From Pseudomonas oryzihabitans (GTDB lineage Bacteria; Pseudomonadota; Gammaproteobacteria; Pseudomonadales; Pseudomonadaceae), in assembly GCF_006384975.1 (NCBI RefSeq), contig NZ_CP021645.1:5298001-5362000 (forward strand): a stretch of DNA of 64,000 nucleotides. The letters run 5' to 3'. The notes beneath the pieces are model-generated. The model saw nothing but the letters and a program-made list of their open reading frames with translations. It searched no databases and was not told where the DNA came from. Made by a program: the position numbers and the translations under genes. Positions 10,314-19,608 of the stretch are shown here, one piece after another. Each line of letters begins with the position of its first letter. Position 1 is the stretch's first letter.

Positions 10314-12692
10314 ATGAAATTCAGTGAACAATGGCTGCGTAGCTGGGTGAACCCTGCGGCTACGCACGAGGATCTGGTTGCCCGGCTGTCCATGGCCGGC
10401 CTGGAAGTGGACGGCGTCGAAGCGGCGGCTGGCAGCTTCCAGGGCGTCATCGTCGGCGAGGTGGTCTCCGTCGAGCGCCATCCCGATGCCGACAAGCTCA
10501 ACGTCTGCCAGGTCAGCAACGGCCAGGAATCCTTCCAGGTGGTCTGTGGTGCGCCCAATGTGCGGGCGGGCCTGAAGGTGCCCTTCGCCACCGTCGGCGC
10601 CACCCTGCCCGGTGACTTCACCATCAAGAAGGCCAAGCTGCGCGGCGTGGAATCCCACGGCATGCTCTGCTCGGCCAGCGAACTGCAGATCAGCGACGAC
10701 AACAGCGGTCTACTGGAACTGCCCGCCGGTGCGCCGGTGGGTGAGAACATCCGCAGCTACCTGCGGCTGGACGACGCCATCATCGACGTTGACCTCACCC
10801 CGAACCGCGGCGACTGCCTGTCCATCGCCGGTCTGGCGCGGGAAGTCGGTGCCCTCTACGACACCGCGGTCGAGCCGCTGCAGGTCGAGCCGGTGGCCCC
10901 TGTGCACCAGGAGACCCGCTCGGTCGAGGTGCTGACTCCCGAGGCTTGCCCCCGCTACCTGGGGCGCGTGGTCAAGAATGTCGACCTGTCCCGTCCGACC
11001 CCGGACTGGATGGTCGAGCGCCTGCGCCGTAGCGGCGTGCGCAGCATCGACGCCGCCGTCGACGTCACCAACTATGTGATGCTCGAACTGGGTCAGCCCA
11101 TGCATGCCTTCGATCTGGACCAGATCAAGGGCGGCATCCGGGTACGCCTGGCCGATGCCGGCGAGCGCCTGGTGCTGCTGGACGGCCAGGACATCAAACT
11201 GCGTAACGACACCCTGGTGATCGCTGACCACGAACGTGCCCTGGCCATCGCCGGCGTCATGGGCGGCGAGCACAGTGGCGTCGCCGCCGGTACCCGTGAT
11301 CTCTTCCTGGAAAGCGCCTTCTTTGACACCATTGCCGTGGCCGGCAAGGCCCGTTCCTATGGTTTGCACACCGATTCCTCCCACCGTTTCGAGCGGGGCG
11401 TGGACTTCGAGCTGGCGCGCAAGGCCATGGAGCGCGCTACTCGCCTGCTGCTGGACATCGTCGGCGGCGAACCGGGTCCGGTCATCGAGGCGGTCAGTGC
11501 CGAGCACCTGCCGCAGGTCGAGCCCATCCTGCTGCGCGCCGAGCGCATCGAGCGCGTCCTGGGGCTGACCCTGGACGACGCCCAGGTCGAGCGTCTGCTC
11601 AGTGGCCTGGGTCTGGCCGTGGCCCGCCTGGAAGCCGGTCGCTGGCAGGTGGGCGTGCCCAGCCACCGTTTCGACATCAGCATCGAAGTGGACCTGATCG
11701 AAGAGCTGGCCCGCCTCTATGGCTACAACCAGCTGCCGATCCGCTTCCCCCAGGCTCGCCTGGCGCCGCAGCCCCTGCCCGAGAGCAAGGGCGAGCTGAG
11801 CCAGCTGCGTCGCCTGCTGGTGGCCCGCGGTTACCAGGAAGCCATCACCTACAGCTTCATCGACGAAAAGACCTTCCGTCTGTTCGCCCCCGAGGCCCAG
11901 CCGGTGATGCTGGCCAACCCCATCTCCACCGACATGGCCGCGATGCGCTCTTCGCTGTGGCCGGGTCTGGTCAAGGCCGTGCAGTACAACCTCAACCGTC
12001 AGCAGGACCGCGTCCGGCTGTTCGAGTCGGGGCTGAGATTCGTCGGTCAACTGGATAACCTGGTCCAGGAAAACGTTCTGGCCGGTGCCGTCTGTGGTTC
12101 CCGTCTGCCGGAAAGCTGGTCCTCCGGCCGTGAAGCGGTGGACTTCTTCGACGTCAAGGCCGATGTCGAGGCGTTGCTGGCCCAGTCGGGTGCGGGCACT
12201 GACTTCCGCTTCGTGGCAGGCGAGCATCCGGCGCTGCACCCGGGGCAGACCGCGCTGATCGAAAGGGCAGGGCAGCCGGTCGGCTACCTGGGCGCTCTGC
12301 ATCCGGAAGTGGCGCGTGAGTTGGACGTGGACCGTCCGGTGTTCCTCTTCGAGTTGGTGCTGGATGCCCTGACCACCGGCAGCCTGCCGCGCTTTGGCGA
12401 GCTGTCGCGCTTCCCGGAAGTGCGGCGTGACTTGGCGCTGGTGGTGGACGAAACCGTCGCCGCCGGAGACCTCTTGGCCGACATCCGCGAAAACGCCGGA
12501 GAAGGCCTCAAGGAGCTGCGCCTGTTCGACGTCTACCAAGGCAAAGGCATTGATCCACATAGAAAAAGCGTCGCTATCGGCTTGACCTTGCAACATCCAT
12601 CGCGCACATTAACCGATGAAGAAGTCAACGAAACGACGCAGAAAATCCTCGTTTCTCTGGAAAGAAGGTTCAACGCCACGTTAAGGAAATAG
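10314..12692 (+). CDS. pheT: Phenylalanyl-tRNA synthetase beta subunit
   Basis: 792 residues, the usual size. N-terminal tRNA-binding EMAP/OB domain (about 40-150), B3/4 editing domain, B5 domain, catalytic-like core and C-terminal ferredoxin-fold anticodon-binding domain (about 698-792). The beta subunit edits misacylated Tyr-tRNA and binds tRNA. The stop is only 3 bp from the ihfA start, so the genes are translationally linked. Confidence 0.98.
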   Translation: MKFSEQWLRSWVNPAATHEDLVARLSMAGLEVDGVEAAAGSFQGVIVGEVVSVERHPDADKLNVCQVSNGQESFQVVCGAPNVRAGLKVPFATVGATLPGDFTIKKAKLRGVESHGMLCSASELQISDDNSGLLELPAGAPVGENIRSYLRLDDAIIDVDLTPNRGDCLSIAGLAREVGALYDTAVEPLQVEPVAPVHQETRSVEVLTPEACPRYLGRVVKNVDLSRPTPDWMVERLRRSGVRSIDAAVDVTNYVMLELGQPMHAFDLDQIKGGIRVRLADAGERLVLLDGQDIKLRNDTLVIADHERALAIAGVMGGEHSGVAAGTRDLFLESAFFDTIAVAGKARSYGLHTDSSHRFERGVDFELARKAMERATRLLLDIVGGEPGPVIEAVSAEHLPQVEPILLRAERIERVLGLTLDDAQVERLLSGLGLAVARLEAGRWQVGVPSHRFDISIEVDLIEELARLYGYNQLPIRFPQARLAPQPLPESKGELSQLRRLLVARGYQEAITYSFIDEKTFRLFAPEAQPVMLANPISTDMAAMRSSLWPGLVKAVQYNLNRQQDRVRLFESGLRFVGQLDNLVQENVLAGAVCGSRLPESWSSGREAVDFFDVKADVEALLAQSGAGTDFRFVAGEHPALHPGQTALIERAGQPVGYLGALHPEVARELDVDRPVFLFELVLDALTTGSLPRFGELSRFPEVRRDLALVVDETVAAGDLLADIRENAGEGLKELRLFDVYQGKGIDPHRKSVAIGLTLQHPSRTLTDEEVNETTQKILVSLERRFNATLRK

Positions 12693-12695
12693 CGC

Positions 12696-12998
12696 ATGGG
12701 GGCCCTGACGAAAGCTGAGATGGCCGAACGTCTGTTTGAAGAGCTCGGTCTGAACAAACGTGAAGCCAAGGAATTGGTCGAACTGTTCTTCGAAGAAATT
12801 CGTCATGCGCTCGAAAGCAACGAGCAGGTCAAGTTGTCCGGTTTCGGCAACTTCGACCTGCGCGACAAGCGCCAGCGCCCCGGACGCAATCCCAAGACGG
12901 GGGAGGAGATACCCATCACGGCGCGCCGTGTGGTGACCTTCCGCCCCGGGCAAAAACTCAAAGCCAGGGTCGAGGCCTATGCTGGAACCAAGTCATAA
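12696..12998 (+). CDS. ihfA: Integration host factor alpha subunit
   Basis: 100-residue DNABII protein, starting [20 protein letters not shown], with the conserved [18 protein letters not shown] beta-arm whose tip proline intercalates in DNA. It pairs with IHF-beta to bend DNA, and IHF is also the usual cofactor of lambda-type integrases such as the one encoded 570 bp downstream. Its 3' end overlaps the MerR-like gene by 20 bp. Confidence 0.98.
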   Translation: MGALTKAEMAERLFEELGLNKREAKELVELFFEEIRHALESNEQVKLSGFGNFDLRDKRQRPGRNPKTGEEIPITARRVVTFRPGQKLKARVEAYAGTKS

Positions 12999-13338
12999 CG
13001 ACGAGCTGCCGCCCATACCGGGCAAGCGCTACTTCACCATCGGTGAGGTGAGCGACCTTTGCCTGGTCAAGCCGCACGTGCTGCGCTACTGGGAACAGGA
13101 ATTTCCCCAGTTGAACCCGGTGAAGCGCCGCGGTAATCGGCGCTACTACCAGCGCCACGACGTGCTGATGATCCGCCAGATCCGCGCACTGTTGTACAAC
13201 GAAGGCTTCACCATCGGCGGGGCGCGGCAGCGTCTCACCCAGGGCGACGAGACCCGCGACGAGGGTTCGCAATACCACCAGCTCATCCGCCAGATGATCA
13301 GCGAACTCGAAGAAGTCCTTGTCGTACTGAAGAAGTGA
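12979..13338 (+). CDS. MerR family regulator
   Basis: 119 residues. MerR-type winged helix at about 15-85 ([44 protein letters not shown]) with a short C-terminal dimerisation helix and no effector-binding cysteines. This small MerR-like gene overlapping ihfA is conserved in gammaproteobacteria; its target is not established as far as I know. Last host gene before the tRNA-Pro integration site. Confidence 0.92.
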   Translation: MLEPSHNDELPPIPGKRYFTIGEVSDLCLVKPHVLRYWEQEFPQLNPVKRRGNRRYYQRHDVLMIRQIRALLYNEGFTIGGARQRLTQGDETRDEGSQYHQLIRQMISELEEVLVVLKK

Positions 13339-13346
13339 AAAAAAGC

Positions 13347-13375
13347 TTCCATTAATCAAAGCGTTGCAGTAAGAT
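13347..13375 (+). promoter_or_regulatory. Probable promoter of tRNA-Pro
   Basis: A TAAGAT -10 (13370-13375) lies 27 bp before the tRNA, with a weak -35 TTCCAT (13347-13352) at 17-bp spacing. Only the -10 is convincing. Confidence 0.45.
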
Positions 13376-13401
13376 GCACGCCGTTCCCTAGGGGAACACA
13401 G

Positions 13402-13479
<78 letters not shown>

Positions 13480-13489
13480 AATTAACGAG

Positions 13490-13523
13490 AAGGCTCAAGC
13501 ACTTAGTGGCTTGGGCCTTTTTC
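13490..13523. terminator. Bidirectional terminator between tRNA-Pro and int
   Basis: AAGGCTCAAGC / GCTTGGGCCTT hairpin followed by TTT on the plus strand. It lies between the tRNA and the convergent integrase gene, on the phage side of the core, and recurs at 56114-56147. Confidence 0.75.
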
Positions 13524-13566
13524 GTTTCCAGGCTTCAATCAAAACAGAATCAAAATCCAATCAAAA

Positions 13567-14679
13567 TCAGCTAGCGATATCGCTGATATCCAGGTCCGGC
13601 ACGGCGTCCACCCAGACCACCTCGTCGTGGTCGCGCTGGTAGTTCTTAGTCATGTCCGCGCTGGCGTGCCCGGCGATCTGCTGAGCCTCCCGACCGGCAC
13701 GCTGGTACAAATGCAGCGACAGCGCCCGCACCTCGTGGAAGCCCGGCATTTCCTCCTCGCCCCACCCCTTGTAGCAGCCCGCCGCATCCCTCGCGTCCTT
13801 GAATGCCCGGGTCAGGAACCGCTCCTCGATCGCCGTCCAGTGGTCCTTCCTCTGGGCCTGCTTCTGCTTCAGCCGCTCCGGCTTACGGTGGATCAGGTAG
13901 GGCGATAGCACCTCGTCCCGGCACCTGGTCAGCACGGCCTGCAGCTGCGGCGTCACCTGGAAGCGGATCCAGGCGGCGTCCGAGGCCTTCGAGGTCTTCT
14001 GCTGGACCACGTATAGGAAGCCATCCCGCACGTCGTCGAACTTCATCCCGAGAATATCGCTGCGGCGCTGGGCGGTGATCAGGGCCAGGTCGATAGCGTT
14101 CTGCAGCCAGCGCGGCGAATTCGCCCGGATCGCCTTCAGCCCTTCGATGGTGTGCCGCCGGCGCGCCTTCTTCTCGATGCGCGATATGGTGTTCTCGGCC
14201 GGGTTGTCCGGCACGAGGCCCTTGGCCGCGGCGTGCTTGAAGACGTCGACCAGGATGGCGCGCGCCTGGTTGGCCGCCCGCGGCGTCATCGGGTCCAGGA
14301 AGTCGGCGATCATCTTGATGGTGATCTGGTCCAGGGGCTTGGCGCCCATCGCCGTGTCGATCTGCCGGATGCGGATGGTGTAGAGCTCCAGCGTGGCCTT
14401 GGCCAGCTCACGTCCCGGCAGGATGTTCGTCACGTAGGTGACCAAGAACTGGTGCATGTTCACCGTCTCTCCCAGCACTCCGGCTACCAGGTCGGAGCCC
14501 GCCATCAGGCGGCTGTTCAGCTGCTTCGCCGCCTGGATAGCCCGCTGCCTATCGTTCCCCATCCCATGCCACGTCCCTGTGTCCGGCCGGCGGTACTTGA
14601 AGCTCACCCCGCCGTTGTTCTCGTAGAGGTTGGGCGGCAGGCCCCGGTTCTTGATCTTCCTCGGCCTGGCTGCCATCAC
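13567..14679 (-). CDS. int: Tyrosine recombinase (lambda-type integrase)
   Basis: 370 residues. An N-terminal arm-binding domain resembling lambda Int (RGLPPNLYENNGGVSFKYR), a core-binding domain (about 75-165) and the catalytic domain. Catalytic residues seen: first Arg in ITAQRRSDILGM, Lys in QQKTSKAS, HEVRALSLHLY (His-x-x-Arg), GHAS and the nucleophile Tyr in MTKNYQRDHDEV. It catalyses integration at, and with Xis excision from, the tRNA-Pro core 90 bp away. The start overlaps the excisionase stop by 4 bp. Confidence 0.96.
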   Translation of the reverse strand: MMAARPRKIKNRGLPPNLYENNGGVSFKYRRPDTGTWHGMGNDRQRAIQAAKQLNSRLMAGSDLVAGVLGETVNMHQFLVTYVTNILPGRELAKATLELYTIRIRQIDTAMGAKPLDQITIKMIADFLDPMTPRAANQARAILVDVFKHAAAKGLVPDNPAENTISRIEKKARRRHTIEGLKAIRANSPRWLQNAIDLALITAQRRSDILGMKFDDVRDGFLYVVQQKTSKASDAAWIRFQVTPQLQAVLTRCRDEVLSPYLIHRKPERLKQKQAQRKDHWTAIEERFLTRAFKDARDAAGCYKGWGEEEMPGFHEVRALSLHLYQRAGREAQQIAGHASADMTKNYQRDHDEVVWVDAVPDLDISDIAS

Positions 14680-14888
14680 GCGGCTCCTCGTAGGACTGCA
14701 TCCACCAGATCGTCACCGGTGCGCTGCTGGTAGGCGGCCCAGTCGACGTACCAGAGCTTGCCAATCTGCTCGCCTGGCAGCTTGTCGTTCCGGAGCTGCT
14801 GGCGGATAGCCTGGGAGCACATAGGGGTGCCGTTCTCGCCCCAGACCCGGCGCTGGAACTCGCTCACCTTGATCAGCTCTCGCTTCAT
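14676..14888 (-). CDS. xis: Excisionase-like DNA-binding protein
   Basis: 70 residues starting MKRELIKVSEFQRRVWGENG, with a winged-helix-like layout (VSEFQRRVW, SQAIRQQLRNDKLPG, GKLWYVDWAAYQ) as in MerR/Xis-type excisionases that bend attR/attP arms. Immediately upstream of int with an ATGA overlap. Function is inferred from fold pattern and position. Confidence 0.8.
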   Translation of the reverse strand: MKRELIKVSEFQRRVWGENGTPMCSQAIRQQLRNDKLPGEQIGKLWYVDWAAYQQRTGDDLVDAVLRGAA

Positions 14889-14891
14889 GGG

Positions 14892-15077
14892 TCACTTCCT
14901 CTTGAACTCGTTGCACCGGACCGCTGCTACGCCGTCCGGATATCGCTGGATGACTGGCATTTGCCCGAAGGGCAGGGCGGAGCAGTCGCGCGCCGCGTGC
15001 TGGCAGGCAGCGCACATCGATCCCTTCGGCTGGTGCGGCTCATCAGGTGAGCCGATTGCGGGCGGTGTGCGGGTCAT
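14892..15077 (-). CDS. Small Cys-containing phage protein, unknown
   Basis: 61 residues, MTRTPPAIGSPDEPHQPKGS, with a CAACQHAARDC cluster and a distal Cys in AAVRCNEFKRK that could bind zinc. The ATG at 15077 is preferred because its stop-start overlap with the upstream gene (15074-15077) is the spacing used throughout this operon. No family recognised. Confidence 0.65.
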   Translation of the reverse strand: MTRTPPAIGSPDEPHQPKGSMCAACQHAARDCSALPFGQMPVIQRYPDGVAAVRCNEFKRK

Positions 15078-15382
15078 GGCTTCACCCTCACGCCGGCGGC
15101 TTCGATGGCTGCGCGGCAGTCGTCTATGGCTTCGTCGTACTGCTCGGCTTCCGGCAGGACGAACCCGTTGCCTACCTGGCAATGCGGGAGATGGCTGATC
15201 TTCGCCGGCAGCTCGACCACCAGCGCCTGGCGCGATGCCTGCCATGTATCCCAGCGCTCCTGAATGGTTCGAAATACGTACCCGTCGTTCTGGTCTCTGG
15301 CCAGCATGTCCAGGTCTGGCTCACGGCCTTGCCAGAAAGTGGCTAGGTACCACGCCTCAAACTGCTCTCTCGAATCGCTCAT
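15074..15382 (-). CDS. Phage accessory protein, unknown
   Basis: 102 residues beginning MSDSREQFEAWYLATFWQGR. The REQFEAWY opening and RTIQERWDTWQASRQA segment recur in small early proteins of many enterobacterial and Pseudomonas phages, but no role is known to me. Overlaps both neighbours by 4 bp. Confidence 0.7.
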   Translation of the reverse strand: MSDSREQFEAWYLATFWQGREPDLDMLARDQNDGYVFRTIQERWDTWQASRQALVVELPAKISHLPHCQVGNGFVLPEAEQYDEAIDDCRAAIEAAGVRVKP

Positions 15383-15852
15383 TGCATTGCTCCCGCTAAT
15401 TGACGGGCGAAGGGGGCCTGCTCGCCCAGGAGCCGCTCGCGGTTACGCCGGTTCTCCCGCTCGCGATCCAACTCCACGGCCAGCCGTCGGGACCGCTTGT
15501 TGGCCTCGCGTAGGCGCGATAGGACCTCCATCGGGTCCCCGGCGTTGGCCATGACGCGCACCAGCAGCCACTGCTCCCGAGCGTGGTCGGCCTCCTGGCG
15601 CCAATCCGCGTAGGCGCGCTCAAGCTCGTCGTACCCCAGGCGGAAGAACTCAGCCAGCTTTTCCGATTCACCCTGGTGTCCATAGGCGTCGGCCTCGATG
15701 CGGACGACTGGGTATTTTTGGTCATCTTCGTCTATACACCCGACGATCCACATGTAACTGGCCTGAGAGCTCACCCACGTATCGGTCAGCGACCCGCTCC
15801 AGTTTGCGATTTCACGGGCCGCATCGCGCAGCTGCTGTACGAGGATGGTCAT
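15379..15852 (-). CDS. Phage protein of unknown function
   Basis: 157 residues. An N-terminal mixed region (ANWSGSLTDTWVSSQASYMW) is followed by a long charged helix (about 70-145, rich in Arg, Glu and Ala) likely to form a coiled coil. Start and stop overlap its neighbours by 4 bp, so it is part of the leftward operon. Not recognised. Confidence 0.65.
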   Translation of the reverse strand: MTILVQQLRDAAREIANWSGSLTDTWVSSQASYMWIVGCIDEDDQKYPVVRIEADAYGHQGESEKLAEFFRLGYDELERAYADWRQEADHAREQWLLVRVMANAGDPMEVLSRLREANKRSRRLAVELDRERENRRNRERLLGEQAPFARQLAGAMQ

Positions 15853-16361
15853 GGCTGGGCTCCTTGAGCAGAGCGGCGAAGGTCAGCGAGCACGTCAGGC
15901 AGGGCAGCCAGCACGTCGCGGGTCGTGGGCAGGTGGCGCAGGCAGATCCATGGGCACTCCAGGTAGCCTTCATCACCCTCGGTCATCTGGTCCAAATCCA
16001 CGTCCATGTAGTGATCGCGCACCAGGTCCTTGAGCGAGTCCCAGGCGGTGCATTCGTGCCACTCAGGCTCGTAGTAGCCCTCCATGGCGCCGACCATCAC
16101 GGTGCCGGCCCATGGGTGGATGTAGCTCTCACTCAGATGCACGATCGCATCGCCCCTGCGGTTGCGGTACTCGATGTCGCCCTTCCAGCCAGAGAAGTGT
16201 GGGATGGTCGATCGCCGCCAGTGCTTGCGCTCGAATCCGAGAGTGTTGGTGTAGCTTTCCTCGGCATCGGCCCGGAACTGCTTGCGGCTGTCACCGAGGG
16301 CGGCCAGGTGCGGTGCGGCGCGCTTCGACAGCTTCTTCAGTATTCGAAGATTCATGGGCAT
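15849..16361 (-). CDS. Phage protein of unknown function
   Basis: 170 residues, starting MPMNLRILKKLSKRAAPHLA; a second Met at residue 3 is an equal start candidate. Rich in Trp and acidic residues (PHFSGWKGDIEYRNRRGD, HPWAGTVMVGAMEGYYEPEW). No domain recognised. Separated by 54 bp from the next gene upstream. Confidence 0.65.
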   Translation of the reverse strand: MPMNLRILKKLSKRAAPHLAALGDSRKQFRADAEESYTNTLGFERKHWRRSTIPHFSGWKGDIEYRNRRGDAIVHLSESYIHPWAGTVMVGAMEGYYEPEWHECTAWDSLKDLVRDHYMDVDLDQMTEGDEGYLECPWICLRHLPTTRDVLAALPDVLADLRRSAQGAQP

Positions 16362-16415
16362 GACTCTCTAATCCCGCGCCAGGGCGCAGGTTCAATGGGT
16401 GGAGGGGTTAGGGGA

Positions 16416-16589
16416 TCAGGCGGACTTGCGTGGCCTGCCGCCCTTGCTGAAGGGAGGCAGGTTCAGCTGGCGGCGATAGTTCAAGACGGTGTACTCGGAG
16501 CAGCCGGTTACCTGCATGATCTCGCGAGGCGCTGCGCCGGCCAGCAGCATTTTGATCACGGTACTTTTGTGAATTGGCTTGCCACTCAT
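16416..16589 (-). CDS. 57-residue helix-turn-helix protein
   Basis: Short frame MSGKPIHKSTVIKMLLAGAA...GGRPRKSA. Residues 10-42 form a resolvase-like HTH pattern (VIKMLLAGAAPREIMQVTG, then CSEYTVLNYRRQL) with a basic Pro-Arg-Lys tail, suggesting a small DNA-binding protein. Its start overlaps the stop of the following Cys-rich gene by 4 bp (16586-16589), as elsewhere in the operon, which makes it more likely than the longer frame on the same strand over this stretch. Confidence 0.7.
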   Translation of the reverse strand: MSGKPIHKSTVIKMLLAGAAPREIMQVTGCSEYTVLNYRRQLNLPPFSKGGRPRKSA

Positions 16590-16822
16590 GGCGCCACCCG
16601 CGGGCGATCAAATCCGTCCTCACCGGCGCGCCATCGGTCATGGCCGATGCACCGGCTTTGCTCAGTTGCGCCAGGGCCTTCGTCGAAGACGTGATCGGTG
16701 CCGACGACCGCATGGCAGCTCGGCTCCAAGCCGCCAGCTAGGCATTCATCGGCGAACTCGTCGTATGCCAGCGGCGAGTCTTTGCGGAAGGGGCATTGCT
16801 TGCATGGGCGTCTGCACATCAT
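16586..16822 (-). CDS. Cys-rich small phage protein (DUF6283-like)
   Basis: 78 residues opening MMCRRPCKQCPFRKDSPLAY. The PCKQCPFRKD motif with later Cys (DECLAGG, PSCHAVV, SRCIGHD) matches the DUF6283 type of phage protein, probably a zinc- or metal-binding fold of unknown role. Overlaps the upstream gene at an ATG pair (16817-16822). Confidence 0.7.
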   Translation of the reverse strand: MMCRRPCKQCPFRKDSPLAYDEFADECLAGGLEPSCHAVVGTDHVFDEGPGATEQSRCIGHDRWRAGEDGFDRPRVAP

Positions 16823-18036
16823 CGCACCTCCTTCTTGTCGTCGCCCTGGGCGCGCATGGCGGCGTCGATGCGGCGCACCGGCATCAGTCCAGCATGCCAC
16901 CCCCAGCCGATACCGAGTTGGCGACCCTCGCTCATCGGCGTCCAGGTGGTGCAGTCGTCCCGCAGCAGCTCGTCCGTTGCCTGGATGATCTCGCCGACAC
17001 GCAGCAGCCGGTACTGCACCGCCTCATCCCCATGCGCGGCTGGGCCGATCCGTTTGAGGATGCGCTCAGCCCACCAAGCCGGGTCACCGATTACCGTTCC
17101 GGCTGGCATTTCGGCAGCCAGCCAGGTTCTGAAGCTATCCCCATGCGCGGCGGCAGGTGTGGCGGTGACAAAACAAACTGCGGACGATCCTTCCACCGCA
17201 TGCGAATAGAAGTGATAGCTAGCGGTCTCGTTGTCGTCGGGCTCAAGTCGCAGCCACCCTATCGGCTCACCAGCGGCGGGCTGGGTGGCGAGGGCGGCGC
17301 GGGCCTGCCAGGTTAGCCAGCAGCCCTGGACATCTCGCTTGAAATAAATAGGGTCGCTGCAATCGGTCTTCTCAGTCGAGCACCCCTGGGAGTGCATGAA
17401 CTTTTCAAACGCCGCCCGATCATCCCCGGCCTGCGCGCCCTTGCCAGTCATGCGGGCTTCGATAGCGGCCCAGGTCGGCTCGTACTCCGGCCAGTCGCTT
17501 TCGATGACCAGATAATCGCGACGCGGCAGCTCTGGTCCTAGTTGGGACATAGCCTGGATGAACGGCACACGCACCACTGGGGGGAGTTGATCCAGGTCCT
17601 TCCGCTTGATGACGATGTAGCGGTCCTCGCGCTTGAACTCGCCGGCCTGCGCGCCCTGGGCGTCCCGTCTGGCTTTGAACGCTGCGGACATCTCGTCCCA
17701 CCATGACGGCATCCAATCCTGCGGCCTGGCTTCCTGCTGCTCGGCCTGGGCGGTATTAGCGTGCATTGCCAGGAAGCTGCTGGTCAGCCTTACACATTCC
17801 GCTGCCGTGCTCAGGTAGAACGCTCCACCCTCTGCGATGTAGCGGAATTTCTGCTGGTAGATCCGGATCTCGCCAAGCGCTTCCGCCAGCTCTGCCTCCA
17901 TTCGCGCCAGGGCCTCAGTCAGGCTCGGCAGCGCGTGATCCAGGATGGCCGCAGCCTGTTCTTCCGTGCAGTGACGGCCGTCCAGCTCGCCCTCAATGGC
18001 GCAGATCAGCGCCTTGCAGCTCTGTTTCAAGTTCAT
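16819..18036 (-). CDS. Large phage protein with modular layout, unknown
   Basis: 405 residues. N-terminal helical part (about 1-95, coiled-coil-like LTEALARMEAELAEALGEI), a middle part with FKREDRYIVIKRKDLDQLPP and a YLVIESDWPEYEPTW module, and a C-terminal part (LLRVGEIIQATDELLRDD...). The modules resemble pieces found separately in Ea22-like and other early phage proteins, so I suspect an accreted fusion. No catalytic motif seen. Confidence 0.65.
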   Translation of the reverse strand: MNLKQSCKALICAIEGELDGRHCTEEQAAAILDHALPSLTEALARMEAELAEALGEIRIYQQKFRYIAEGGAFYLSTAAECVRLTSSFLAMHANTAQAEQQEARPQDWMPSWWDEMSAAFKARRDAQGAQAGEFKREDRYIVIKRKDLDQLPPVVRVPFIQAMSQLGPELPRRDYLVIESDWPEYEPTWAAIEARMTGKGAQAGDDRAAFEKFMHSQGCSTEKTDCSDPIYFKRDVQGCWLTWQARAALATQPAAGEPIGWLRLEPDDNETASYHFYSHAVEGSSAVCFVTATPAAAHGDSFRTWLAAEMPAGTVIGDPAWWAERILKRIGPAAHGDEAVQYRLLRVGEIIQATDELLRDDCTTWTPMSEGRQLGIGWGWHAGLMPVRRIDAAMRAQGDDKKEVR

Positions 18037-18080
18037 GGGTCAATACTCTGTCGGCACGCCAGATGGCGTGAGGGGAGGGG

Positions 18081-19592
18081 TTAGGGCAGGGCGGCGAGCA
18101 GCCGGCGGCCGATCCAGCGCACGACCGGGACGGCCTTGCTGTTGCCGATCGCCTTGTAGCGAGGGCCGTCTGGGCATTCGGAAGCCGGGCGACCGCGCCA
18201 GGGGATCAGCGTGTGGTCATCGGGGAAGCCCTGCAGCCGCTCGCACTCGCGAGGAGTGAGGCGTCGAACACCGCTTTCGGCGGGCACCATGGGCTGTCCG
18301 CGCCCGGTGCCGTCCTCGCTGGCGTCAAAGCCTTCGGCCTTCAGGGTATGGGCGATGTCGCCGGTCACGCAGACCCCATGCTGCGCACCAGCTTGGAGGG
18401 TGAACATCGGATCGGCTGGGTTTCCGATTCCTATACCTGCCCGAGGGTCATTGGTGCTCGCACCGGTCCGCTTTCCTACTTCCAGCAATGGATACGCGAC
18501 TGCAACTTGGCCGCCGGCGTTGGCGTGGCTTTCACCGTGCCCCATGGCCCGCAGCGTGGGCGCGATGTGGCCAACGTCCGCACCATGGTCCTTGCAGCTG
18601 AAAGCCAGCACAGCGTTCTCCTGTCCCTGGTTCCTGCCCAGGGCATGGGCCAGGCCCTGGGTGACGTCGGGATCCTGGGTGCCATGCACCACGAACGTCT
18701 CGGTCTCGGCATCCATGCGGGTGCCACCCGGGTGAGCGCTGAGTGCCGTGCTCACGTCCGTAGCTTGGCAGTTGGCGCCGCCGCCGAACACCAGCAGGGA
18801 TTCTCGAGATTCGTGGTCGCCATACTGGTTCGTGGTCAGAGGAGCCGCTACGCAGGGCAGGTCGTCGGTGCTGTACCCGCCGTGCTTGCGAGCGCCGCCA
18901 GTAAGGGTCCCGGCAACGTTCGGCGTCTCGCCTCGGCTCGGCGGATGATCCCGGCGCAGGCCTTCGCGCTCAAAAAGTACCGATGCGGGATCGAAGTCGC
19001 TTCGAGCACTCGCCACAACGAACACACGGCGGCGTCGTTGGGCCAGGCCGAAATATTGGGCATCCAGAATCCGCCACGCGACTGCTCGCCGGGGTCCATA
19101 CACACAACCAGCGTCCGCCCATCTCTTCCCTGGCGGCTGGAGTTCTTCGGATTCGCCCACCAGGGCCCCGAGGAAGCAGCCGAACGCGTTGCCCTTGTCG
19201 CTGAGCACTCCTGGGACGTTTTCCCAGACGTCGATGCTCTCTGGCAGTCCGCGCTGGACTCGAACATGGTCAATTGCATCTGCGAGCTCCACGTATTTGA
19301 TGGTGAGGGCGCCGCGCGGATCGGCCAGGCCTTCGCGCATGCCCGCCACGCTGAAGGCCTGGCAGGGCGTGCCGCCGACCAAGACGTCAGGCGCCTCGAT
19401 CTTGCCGGCCAGCACCAGGGCGGCGAGACGGGTCATGTCGCCTAGGTTCGCGGTCTCTGGATACCGGTGCGCCAAGACGGCGCTGGGAAAGGCTTCGATC
19501 TCGGCGTACCAGGCGGCACGCATACCCAGCGGGTGCCAGGCGACCGTAGCAGCCTCGATGCCGCTACAGACTGATCCATAGCTGACGGTCAT
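18081..19592 (-). CDS. DNA cytosine-5 methyltransferase
   Basis: 503 residues from the ATG at 19592 (the frame stays open upstream but would run into the next gene). C5-MTase motifs in order: I YGSVCSGIEAATVAW (SAM loop), IV GGTPCQAFSVAG with the catalytic Cys, VI WENVPGVL, VIII QYFGLAQRRRRVFVV, and IX-X RRLTPRECERLQGFP...YKAIGNSKAVPVV. The target-recognition part (about 230-430) is long and repetitive in character. Probably methylates phage DNA against host restriction. No partner endonuclease is encoded nearby, so it is an orphan enzyme. Confidence 0.93.
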   Translation of the reverse strand: MTVSYGSVCSGIEAATVAWHPLGMRAAWYAEIEAFPSAVLAHRYPETANLGDMTRLAALVLAGKIEAPDVLVGGTPCQAFSVAGMREGLADPRGALTIKYVELADAIDHVRVQRGLPESIDVWENVPGVLSDKGNAFGCFLGALVGESEELQPPGKRWADAGCVYGPRRAVAWRILDAQYFGLAQRRRRVFVVASARSDFDPASVLFEREGLRRDHPPSRGETPNVAGTLTGGARKHGGYSTDDLPCVAAPLTTNQYGDHESRESLLVFGGGANCQATDVSTALSAHPGGTRMDAETETFVVHGTQDPDVTQGLAHALGRNQGQENAVLAFSCKDHGADVGHIAPTLRAMGHGESHANAGGQVAVAYPLLEVGKRTGASTNDPRAGIGIGNPADPMFTLQAGAQHGVCVTGDIAHTLKAEGFDASEDGTGRGQPMVPAESGVRRLTPRECERLQGFPDDHTLIPWRGRPASECPDGPRYKAIGNSKAVPVVRWIGRRLLAALP

Positions 19593-19608
19593 GGGTGCTC
19601 CTGATTGT

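Noticed and set aside
10710..12596. 628-codon minus-strand frame over pheT
   Set aside because: Antisense shadow caused by high third-position G/C in pheT.
16408..16713. 101-codon minus-strand frame
   Set aside because: Sequence character and operon overlaps favour the 57-residue HTH protein in the other frame.
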